From Eggerthellaceae bacterium (lineage in GTDB: Bacteria; Actinomycetota; Coriobacteriia; Coriobacteriales; Eggerthellaceae), in NCBI GenBank assembly GCA_017511465.1, contig JAFWJU010000004.1, positions 1 to 57,579 on the forward strand: a stretch of 57,579 nucleotides of DNA, in the 5' to 3' direction. The position numbers and the translations under genes are program-made. Shown piece by piece: positions 16,110-23,036 of the stretch; the stretch's first letter is position 1, and every line of letters starts with the position of its first letter. The notes under the pieces are model-generated. The model was not told where the DNA came from. It saw nothing but the letters and a program-made list of their open reading frames with translations, and ran no database searches.

Positions 16110-17525
16110 ATGACGTTCGCATCGGCACTCGACTCATATTGCAAGATAACAGGACGCACAAACCGCCAGATTTCGGATTACTGCGACGTATCGCCTTCCA
16201 CTTTGACCCGCTACCGCCATGGCGAACGTGTGCCAGAACCTGGCAGCCCCATAGTGCGCAAGTTGGCAGAGGCCCTCGCAGAGCTTTCAGCTGAGGAGAA
16301 CCCCCTTTATGCGCTGGATGCCGACGAGGTGAACACCGTTTTCGAAAACGAACTTGCCAGCCCCCAGATGGCCGGCATGGATTTTCACATGCGGCTTGAC
16401 ATGCTGATGCACCTCATCGGAATCCGCAACGCCGACTTCGCCGAGGTGACAGGCGTTGACCCATCGTACATCTCCCGTATCCGGCGTGGGCAGCGCATGC
16501 CGGCCAACATGCGCGGGTTCGCAAGCATTTGCTCCCATTTGGCTGCAAACATGTGCATTGCGCGCAATCTGGTCGATGACGTAGGCGAGCTCGTGGGCAT
16601 GCCGGAAATCAGCCGGCAGTTTCCACCTGAAGAAGAAGACAGTGAATCGGAAATAGCCGAAGTCATCGAGGTGTGGCTTACGGGCAGCGAGATTTACACC
16701 ACCGACATTGTCGAGATGAACAAGCTGTTCAAATGGCTCGACAAAACCGACTTCAGCGAGTGGATCGCCCTCGGCGACAGCGTAACCGAAGCAGTGCCCG
16801 AAGCCCAGCTTCCCGTTGCGCGATTCTATCACGGCCTTGGCGGCATGCGCTCCGCTGAAAGGGAATTCGCCAGCACGGCTATCAAGGCTCATGCGAAAAA
16901 CGCTTTCATTAGCAGTGACATGCCGTTGCTGAGCCTCGCCGGTAGCCGCGAGGTTTTGGATAGCTTTATGGACAGCGGCCTCGAGCTCATTCGCAACGGT
17001 TGCCATATCAACATTCTTTACAGCTTGGAACGCCCGCTCGAAGACACCATCAAATCGCTTCGCCTGTGGATTCCCCTTTACATAACGGGCCGTGTGACGC
17101 CCGGCTTCCTAAAAGGCGTGAACAACCGGCTGTTTTACCATGTCAACCGCATCTGCGACGTATGCGTCCTTTCAGCAGAATCCGTAATGGGGCACGAAGC
17201 GGACGGCCGATGCTATTTCAGCACGCGTCCCGAGGACATTGCGTATTACCAGAAGAAAATGGATTTCATTCTGGAAAAGTCATCGACCCTGATCGAAATC
17301 TACCGCGAACACGACCCGGCCCAAAAGAAGTCATTCCACGAAGCGGAAGCCGCGCGCAAGGCAAAGGGCAATGGCAAGCGCATAGGCGCTAACCGCTATA
17401 AGAACCTAACAGTGACCTCGTATCCGGGTGATTGCGTCGTCCTGTCTGTTCCATGCGGAAGCGAACCCGTGCATCTTGTTTCACGGCACCCGAAAATCAA
17501 CTACATCGTCGCGCGAATGAACTAG
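16110..17525 (+). CDS. tandem helix-turn-helix protein of unknown function
   Basis: A 471-residue protein. Two XRE-like helix-turn-helix units are visible: residues about 9-55 (ISDYCDVSPSTLTRYRHGER) and 95-150 (FAEVTGVDPSYISRIRRGQR). An acidic linker (EEEDSESE) follows, then a mixed alpha/beta region of about 290 residues that I do not recognise. That region contains INILYSLERPLEDTIKSLRLW and CDVCVLSAESVMGHEADG. It could be a ligand- or partner-sensing domain. It starts 9 bp after uvrB with a GAGGG site, so it is probably co-transcribed with it and may respond to or tune the damage response. That link rests on position only. Confidence 0.85.
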   Translation: MTFASALDSYCKITGRTNRQISDYCDVSPSTLTRYRHGERVPEPGSPIVRKLAEALAELSAEENPLYALDADEVNTVFENELASPQMAGMDFHMRLDMLMHLIGIRNADFAEVTGVDPSYISRIRRGQRMPANMRGFASICSHLAANMCIARNLVDDVGELVGMPEISRQFPPEEEDSESEIAEVIEVWLTGSEIYTTDIVEMNKLFKWLDKTDFSEWIALGDSVTEAVPEAQLPVARFYHGLGGMRSAEREFASTAIKAHAKNAFISSDMPLLSLAGSREVLDSFMDSGLELIRNGCHINILYSLERPLEDTIKSLRLWIPLYITGRVTPGFLKGVNNRLFYHVNRICDVCVLSAESVMGHEADGRCYFSTRPEDIAYYQKKMDFILEKSSTLIEIYREHDPAQKKSFHEAEAARKAKGNGKRIGANRYKNLTVTSYPGDCVVLSVPCGSEPVHLVSRHPKINYIVARMN

Positions 17526-17578
17526 CAGGTTTCGATGGGCGATGGCGGCAGGCTCCGCGACCCATTCCGGCGAAGGCG

Positions 17579-18175
17579 CTAAGCCTCGTTGTACTCGTTC
17601 CACCAGTTGACGACTTCGTTGTACAGCTCCTCTTTCGTGCTGTCGTTGTTGAAGACCACATCGGCGCGCTCGATGCGCTCGGCATCGGTGATTTGCTGGG
17701 CGATGCGGCGACGCACGTCCTGTTCGTCGAAGCCTGATGCCACAGCGCGCTGGATACGCACGTCGAGTGGCGCGAGGATGGCGATGATGACGTCGGCCTG
17801 ATCGGCAATCGACATCGAACGGCTCTTGAAAACGGAGTACTCCACGACGACAGCCTCGCAACCAGCAGCCTCGAGCTCTTCGAGCTTCGTGGTGAAGGCG
17901 TCTTCGATGCGCGGCATGGTGATGCGGTTGAGCTTGCGCGTGTCAGCGGGCGTCTTAAACGCCTTGCGGGCGAGCACGGGACGGTTCACGTTGCCCTGAT
18001 CGTCGAGCACGTCAGGACCGAACGCCTCGACCAAATCGTCTTTCACGACCTGCCATTCATGAATCTCGTGGCCGATCTTGTCGAGGTCGATGTACTCGAG
18101 CCCCTGGTCGACAAGCGCCTTCCGCGCAGTGGATTTGCCAGCTCCCATACCGCCGATGAGGAAGATCTTTTCCAT
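17579..18175 (-). CDS. coaE: dephospho-CoA kinase
   Basis: A 198-residue P-loop kinase for the last step of coenzyme A synthesis, phosphorylating the 3'-OH of dephospho-CoA. Walker A is GGMGAGKST near the N-terminus. The lid and substrate motifs are consistent with CoaE: YIDLDKIGHE, an LNRITMPRI block, and a late DQADVIIAILAPLDVRIQRAV stretch. The ribosome site is AAGGGAG. It follows rpsA on the same strand, but a strong terminator lies between them. Confidence 0.92.
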   Translation of the reverse strand: MEKIFLIGGMGAGKSTARKALVDQGLEYIDLDKIGHEIHEWQVVKDDLVEAFGPDVLDDQGNVNRPVLARKAFKTPADTRKLNRITMPRIEDAFTTKLEELEAAGCEAVVVEYSVFKSRSMSIADQADVIIAILAPLDVRIQRAVASGFDEQDVRRRIAQQITDAERIERADVVFNNDSTKEELYNEVVNWWNEYNEA

Positions 18176-18280
18176 GTGTGCTCCCTTGTTGGTTCAAACG
18201 CACCGCTCGGCTTTTGCCGGGCGAACGAAGGCTCGCCGTCGCTAAGTAAAGACGCCGTTTCGCATTCGCCATCATACATG

Positions 18281-18309
18281 AAAAAGCGGCTCGGGAACCG
18301 AGCCGCTTT
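18281..18309 (-). terminator. intrinsic terminator after rpsA
   Basis: Minus strand: AAAGCGGCTCGG, a TTCC loop, then CGAGCCGCTTTTT. It lies 30 bp after the rpsA stop and before coaE. Confidence 0.85.
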
Positions 18310-18338
18310 CCTCAAGCGTGGTTTTTATCGGAGAGCGC

Positions 18339-19619
18339 TTATTCGGCGGCTTCCTCGGCAGCTTCGGCAGCCTCCTCAGCGACTTCCTCGACGGCCTCGG
18401 CGGCTTCTTCAGCAGCCTCTTCGGCAACTTCCTCGGCAGCCTCGTCTTCACCGCGGCGCGGCTTGCGAGCCGGACGCTCCTCGGCGACGATGGTCTCGTC
18501 AACCTCGATGTCGATGCCGAGCTCGGCAGCGGCGGCCTTCATGGAAAGGCTGATGCGACGACGCTCGGGGTTGATTTCCATGACCTTCACCTTGACGGTG
18601 TCGCCAACCTTGACGACCTGCGCGGGCGTCTCGATGTGGCGCGGAGCCATCTCGGAGATGTGCACCAGGCCCTCGGTGGCCTCGCCCAGCTGCACGAAGG
18701 CGCCGAACGGAACGATCTTGGTAACGGTGCCGTCGACGATGGTGCCGACCGGATAAGCCTCGACCAGCTTGATCCACGGATCGGGCTGGGTCTGCTTCAG
18801 GCCGAGCGAGATGCGCTCGCGGCTCAGGTCGACGTCGAGAACCTCGACCTCGACTTCCTGGCCGACCTTGACGACCTCGGAAGGATGGTTGACATGGTTC
18901 CAAGACAGCTCGGAGATGTGCACCAGGCCGTCGATGCCGCCCAAGTCGACGAAAGCGCCGAAGTCGACGATGCTCGAAACGGTGCCCTTCAGGCGCATGC
19001 CCTTGGACAGCTTGGCCAGGATCTCGGCGCGCTCGTTCTTGCGGCCTTCCTCAAGCAGCACGCGGCGCGAAAGCACGACGTTGTTGCGGTTGCGGTCCAT
19101 CTCGATGATGCGGGCCTCGAGCTCGGTGTTGAGGTACATGTCGAGGTCCTTGACGCGGCGAAGGTCGACGAGCGATGCCGGCAGGAAGCCGCGCAGCCCG
19201 ATGTCGATGATGAGGCCGCCCTTGACGACTTCGATGACCTCGCCGGTGACGGGCTCGCCAGCCTTGAACTTCTCTTCGACGGCGATCCAGGAGCGCTCGT
19301 ACTCGGCGCGCTTCTTCGACAGGATCAGACGGCCGTCCTTGTCCTCCTTCTGAAGGACCAGGGCCTCGATCTCGTCGCCAACCTGCACGAGGTCGGCCGG
19401 ATCGGCGTCCTTGCGGATGGACAGCTCGCGGGCGGGGATGACGCCTTCGGACTTGAACCCGATGTCGACGAGGACCTCGTCGCGCTCGATCTTGACGATC
19501 GTGCCGTTCACCAGGTCGCCCTCATCGAACTCGGTGAGGGTGCCATCGATCATCTGCTCCATCTGCTCATCGGAGATGTCGCTGAAGTCAATGACGTCAG
19601 GATTCTTGATTTCGGTCAT
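18339..19619 (-). CDS. rpsA: 30S ribosomal protein S1
   Basis: A 426-residue protein with four S1/OB RNA-binding repeats (roughly residues 30-100, 115-185, 200-272 and 287-360), as in actinobacterial and Gram-positive S1. It helps mRNA bind the ribosome. The last 40 residues are a low-complexity tail made almost only of Ala, Glu and Val, much more extreme than in E. coli S1. The ribosome site is AAAGGGG. A leader of up to about 150 nt upstream holds a CTTGCAAG..CTTGCAG hairpin. It is followed by a strong terminator. Confidence 0.95.
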   Translation of the reverse strand: MTEIKNPDVIDFSDISDEQMEQMIDGTLTEFDEGDLVNGTIVKIERDEVLVDIGFKSEGVIPARELSIRKDADPADLVQVGDEIEALVLQKEDKDGRLILSKKRAEYERSWIAVEEKFKAGEPVTGEVIEVVKGGLIIDIGLRGFLPASLVDLRRVKDLDMYLNTELEARIIEMDRNRNNVVLSRRVLLEEGRKNERAEILAKLSKGMRLKGTVSSIVDFGAFVDLGGIDGLVHISELSWNHVNHPSEVVKVGQEVEVEVLDVDLSRERISLGLKQTQPDPWIKLVEAYPVGTIVDGTVTKIVPFGAFVQLGEATEGLVHISEMAPRHIETPAQVVKVGDTVKVKVMEINPERRRISLSMKAAAAELGIDIEVDETIVAEERPARKPRRGEDEAAEEVAEEAAEEAAEAVEEVAEEAAEAAEEAAE

Positions 19620-19868
19620 AACGGACCCCTTTCTTGTCGGGGACCCGTCAACATGAATGGAAGCAGTTCACCATGTTCGCTTCGCTGAAGCTCGCGTCTG
19701 GGCCGCGTTACAAACATGTCTCGGGGGCCAATATTTACTTACCTGCAAGCAAACTTGCAAGTTCGTGAAGTATAGCACCACACATTGGGCTGCGTTGGGA
19801 AACAATTACGCCTGCGCTGTTTCTGCATAGTTGGTTTATCATGGGCGAATCCGAGAAAAGAGGTTGTC
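19620..19868. other. intergenic region between rpsA and the GNAT gene
   Basis: A 249-bp divergent gap. Near 19750-19785 the minus strand shows TATACT (a candidate rpsA -10), then CTTGCAAG and CTTGCAG, which can form a small hairpin in the rpsA leader. No ORF or repeat is seen. Confidence 0.4.
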
Positions 19869-20399
19869 ATGGCGTTATCGTTCGTTCCAGTGAAATCAAA
19901 AGAAGACCAGAAGCTGCTTGCAGACATCGCGGGCAAGATTTGGCGCGGGTATTGGCCGACGATTATCGGCGAAGCCCAGACCGAATACATGATCGAGCAA
20001 TTCCAAAGCTACAAGGCCATTCGCAAGTACATGAAGAAGCATGACTACGAGTACTGGTTCCTCGTTGCAACCGAAACCGATGACAACGCCGAACCTGTGA
20101 GGAGCATCGTCGGCTTCACGGGCGGACGAAGCGAAGCGGGCACGAACCGTTTCTTCATTTCGAAGATTTACCTGCATCCCAAGGCCCGCGGCCATGGATA
20201 TGCCCGCAGCGTCGTGGAATTTTACAAAGACCTTTGCTTCGCACGCGGGCACACCGCCATGTACCTGACCGTCAACAAGCACAACGACCTGGGCATCCGT
20301 GCGTACAAGGGCACTGGTTTCGAGACGATCGACTCCGTCGAAACCGATATCGGCCATGGCTTCATCATGGACGACTACGTCATGCAGCTTGACTTGTAA
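19869..20399 (+). CDS. GNAT family N-acetyltransferase
   Basis: A 176-residue acetyltransferase of the GNAT fold. The acetyl-CoA-binding segment is visible as ISKIYLHPKARGHGYARSVVEF (the R/Q-x-x-G-x-G/A loop is ARGHGYA, about residue 115). It is followed by the NKHNDLGIRAYKGTGFE element typical of motif B. The substrate cannot be told; the YWP..GEAQTEYMI opening resembles enzymes annotated as diamine or small-molecule acetyltransferases. An AGAGG ribosome site marks the start at 19869. The gene stands alone, convergent with the PH-domain gene. Confidence 0.9.
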   Translation: MALSFVPVKSKEDQKLLADIAGKIWRGYWPTIIGEAQTEYMIEQFQSYKAIRKYMKKHDYEYWFLVATETDDNAEPVRSIVGFTGGRSEAGTNRFFISKIYLHPKARGHGYARSVVEFYKDLCFARGHTAMYLTVNKHNDLGIRAYKGTGFETIDSVETDIGHGFIMDDYVMQLDL

Positions 20400-20433
20400 C
20401 GAAACAGGGGCCTCCCGAACGCCACCCTACTCA

Positions 20434-22344
20434 TCAAACCTGTCTGCGGGGCTTGATCCAATCGAGATAATCGGCGCATGCGTTAGCGGGAACGTCGATG
20501 AGGCTTGCCGTTGTGGCACGTGTGCCGGCAGCTGTTACCGCCTGCAGGGTCGCGAGCGACAGCCTGCGCTGGAAGGGGTTGCTACGCGTGGCGCCCGCCT
20601 GAATCTTCTGGCGGGGAACAACGCTCTGACTGGTCGACAAGCCGTCGTTGAGCACGAGCAGGTAGCGCCTATTCCATGCATAACCCGAGTGGCGCGCCCA
20701 CAGCACCGCGCCAACGCCCCGTGCAACCGTGATCGCCACGCATAACACGATGACGACGATGAGCGATCCCACCATGAACTTGTCGTATTGGGCGTAGGAA
20801 GCCGTGCTGGCAAAACGGATTTCTCCCGCATTCGCGAACCCGCCGATAATCGCCCAGCATATGGCGATGAAAACGGTAACCCACAGTGCCCAGTTGTACC
20901 ATATGCAGCGACGCAGCAACGCCCGACGCATAGCGGGTTGGGGTAGCGGCGTGCAATCGACGCGACGAGGCCGATCGGCGAACTCGGGCACGAGGCCATC
21001 GAGAATCTCATCCACGCGATCGAGCTTCACGAAGGGGTGAACGACCAAGCCCTTCGTGTTCATCTTCGAGTCATTGTTTCCCTTATTCTGCTCGCCCGCA
21101 GCATCGATGCGACCGAGGGATATCTCGCAATAGCCGATGATGCGGCGGACGAACGACTGCCGGATTTCGATAGACTGCACGCGTTCGATGTCAATGCCGC
21201 TGAAATTACGTGCGAGCAAGCCACGTTCGACCTCGATGCGCGAGCCGCGACGGCGTGCCCGGAAATTGCCGAACGAGAACAGCACGACCAACAAGCCGAA
21301 GACCCATATCAGCAGCGTCGAGCCCAAGACGATCGGCAACGTGAACATGGCGATTGTCGTGGCGACTTCGTCTTGTGCGAGCAGAACGAATGCGAACGTG
21401 ACAATGAGCGTCACGCACACGATGAGCGCGGACACAAGAGGCGAGTCGTGTGAGACTGTCGTCAATAGCAGCTCGTGATTCGTTAGGCCAAATTCGTAAG
21501 ACACGGGTTCTTCGCCGACAATGGCGGTGCCGGCATACAGGCCGCGCCAATCTCCAAGAGGTGCGGCAGCCGTGTCGAGCGCGTTTGCTTTCACCTGAGC
21601 GGGTTGAGGTGCACCGCAGTCACCGCAGAAATTGGAGGTATTGGCCTTCCCGCATTGCGGACATGTCCACATTGTGGGTACTGCGGCAACTTGACCAGGT
21701 GGCACAGGAGCCTGACCGCGTTCGTCACGTACGTGGTCCTTGTGCGCCTGCATGCCCTCGGCCGTTGCCAAATCGGCTCGCGGGTCGTATACGAGAGCTG
21801 ACTCCGCGCCTGCTGCCACGGCGGCCTTGCGCATGAACAGCTCCACGCGCAGGCGCTCGGCGGTTTCGAGTTGCAGATAGGGCACGCGCACGGCCTTGTT
21901 AGACGAGCCGCCAGCCGAATCGATCGTCACCGTACACACGCCGAAGATGCGCTGGATAATCGATTCGCGATGGTTCACCGACTGCACGCGCGCATACGGC
22001 ACGTGTACGCGGCGCTTCGTGATGATGCCGGAATAGAAGCTGAATTCGCGCTCGTCGAACACGTACGACATGTTTTTCCATGCCAACGCGTACAACCCGA
22101 CGAACGCGCCGATAATGACGACCAAAACCAGCACGACGAGACCGATGACCATTAACGGGTTAGCGTGTACGTCGCCTTTCTGGAAAGCGTAGTACAGCTC
22201 AATCCAACCTTGCATGCCGTTGACAAGCGTGAGGAACACGACGGCTACAGCCGCCACGATGGGCGCCACGTAAACGTAGCTCTTGTGCACTTTGTAATGC
22301 CGCCCCGTTTCGAACGTGGAAACAAAGGGGTTCGTCTCGTTCAT
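20434..22344 (-). CDS. bacterial PH-domain membrane protein (YdbT-like) with internal zinc ribbon
   Basis: A 636-residue membrane protein of the YdbT type, with three bacterial PH (bPH2) domains each next to hydrophobic segments: about residues 90-175, 375-450 and 575-630. Membrane segments lie near 25-45, 65-90, 300-365 and 485-560. Between the first and second units sits a small zinc ribbon, CPQCGKANTSNFCGDCG (Cys228, 231, 240, 243), which is not usual for YdbT. Function in this family is poorly known; Bacillus YdbS/YdbT have been linked to resistance to some membrane-active compounds. It follows the smaller PH gene by 3 bp, so the pair is one operon. Confidence 0.87.
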   Translation of the reverse strand: MNETNPFVSTFETGRHYKVHKSYVYVAPIVAAVAVVFLTLVNGMQGWIELYYAFQKGDVHANPLMVIGLVVLVLVVIIGAFVGLYALAWKNMSYVFDEREFSFYSGIITKRRVHVPYARVQSVNHRESIIQRIFGVCTVTIDSAGGSSNKAVRVPYLQLETAERLRVELFMRKAAVAAGAESALVYDPRADLATAEGMQAHKDHVRDERGQAPVPPGQVAAVPTMWTCPQCGKANTSNFCGDCGAPQPAQVKANALDTAAAPLGDWRGLYAGTAIVGEEPVSYEFGLTNHELLLTTVSHDSPLVSALIVCVTLIVTFAFVLLAQDEVATTIAMFTLPIVLGSTLLIWVFGLLVVLFSFGNFRARRRGSRIEVERGLLARNFSGIDIERVQSIEIRQSFVRRIIGYCEISLGRIDAAGEQNKGNNDSKMNTKGLVVHPFVKLDRVDEILDGLVPEFADRPRRVDCTPLPQPAMRRALLRRCIWYNWALWVTVFIAICWAIIGGFANAGEIRFASTASYAQYDKFMVGSLIVVIVLCVAITVARGVGAVLWARHSGYAWNRRYLLVLNDGLSTSQSVVPRQKIQAGATRSNPFQRRLSLATLQAVTAAGTRATTASLIDVPANACADYLDWIKPRRQV

Positions 22345-22347
22345 GGG

Positions 22348-22830
22348 TTACACGTCCTCGCGGGCCAGGCGGGCAAGCTCGGCGGCGCGGTCGCGCAGCT
22401 GTTCGGCGGCATCGGCCTGCAAGCCGGGAATCACATGCTCTTTTGCCGCCGTCGCGACGGTGACGCTTGCTAAGCCGAACGCGCGCAGGATGGGGCCCTG
22501 ACGCGTGTCGGTGTTCTGCACGCGGATGAACGGGATGGTGTAGCGCTTGCGCCAGATGATGCCCTTTGCGATGTCCAGATAGTCTTCGGACACCTCGTAG
22601 CGCCACCGCACATAGCGGATCGGCGGCAACATGGCAAGCCACACGATGTAGACCGCCACCATGCAAATGCAGAGTGCCACAAGCGGCCACATCCCCACGC
22701 TGGGAATGAACGTCAACGGCACGACGCAGCATGCCGCGACCAGTCCGATGACGGTAATCCAGATGGCATCGTTGATTCGCCATACCGATTTCACTCGAGG
22801 ATCGAGTTGATTTGCAGGCATTTCTTTCAT
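22348..22830 (-). CDS. bacterial PH-domain membrane protein (YdbS-like)
   Basis: A 160-residue protein with two adjacent membrane segments (about residues 22-70) followed by one bPH2 domain (about 75-150) containing YTIPFIRVQNTDTRQGPILR. This architecture matches YdbS, which is normally paired with YdbT, as here. The start at 22830 follows AAGGGGAG; an upstream in-frame ATG would run into a hairpin and is rejected. The C-terminal 25 residues are a charged helix. Confidence 0.88.
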   Translation of the reverse strand: MKEMPANQLDPRVKSVWRINDAIWITVIGLVAACCVVPLTFIPSVGMWPLVALCICMVAVYIVWLAMLPPIRYVRWRYEVSEDYLDIAKGIIWRKRYTIPFIRVQNTDTRQGPILRAFGLASVTVATAAKEHVIPGLQADAAEQLRDRAAELARLAREDV

Positions 22831-22853
22831 AGCTCCCCTTGTTCCCAAGATAA

Positions 22854-22892
22854 GCCTCGCTGCCAACGAAGGTTACCCGTTGGCAGCGAGGC
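22854..22892 (-). terminator. hairpin between the acyl-CoA synthetase fusion gene and the PH operon
   Basis: GCCTCGCTGCCAACG and CGTTGGCAGCGAGGC form a perfect 15-bp stem with a 9-nt loop. On the minus strand it is followed by TTATCTTGGG, a weak U-run. It ends about 23 nt before the YdbS-like ATG, so it may act as an attenuator of that operon or as a terminator for the gene upstream. Confidence 0.6.
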
Positions 22893-22928
22893 TGTAAAGA
22901 AGGCAGGTTGAACTGCGTGCGCACGCTG

Positions 22929-23021
22929 GGCTGGTGAGGGTGTCGGCCGCTTGCGCAGGCATCATCCTTACGTTTTCTAAAACGTTTGCCGAGCAGCCGT
23001 AGGACGACACCCTCACCAGCC
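22929..23021. repeat. hairpin element, family A, copy 1
   Basis: Perfect 17-bp outer arms GGCTGGTGAGGGTGTCG (22929-22945) and their complement (23005-23021). Inside are the conserved boxes GCCGCTTGCGCAGGCA (22946-22961) and TTTGCCGAGCAGCCGTAGG (22985-23003). The apex is a separate ACGTTTT-CT-AAAACGT hairpin. The same boxes occur at 28475-28541 with unrelated arms. It lies 15 nt past the stop of the acyl-CoA synthetase fusion gene. Confidence 0.75.
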
Positions 23022-23036
23022 AGCCAGAAAACGCGT

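Noticed and set aside
18383-18450. Frameshift or contamination in the Ala/Glu-only tail of S1
   Set aside because: The frame is continuous to a stop and a strong terminator follows. Low-complexity acidic tails occur on S1 in actinobacteria.
18318-19688. A 456-codon Asp/Leu-rich plus-strand frame opposite rpsA
   Set aside because: Regular Leu/Asp/Val composition comes from the complement of S1 repeats; no motif.
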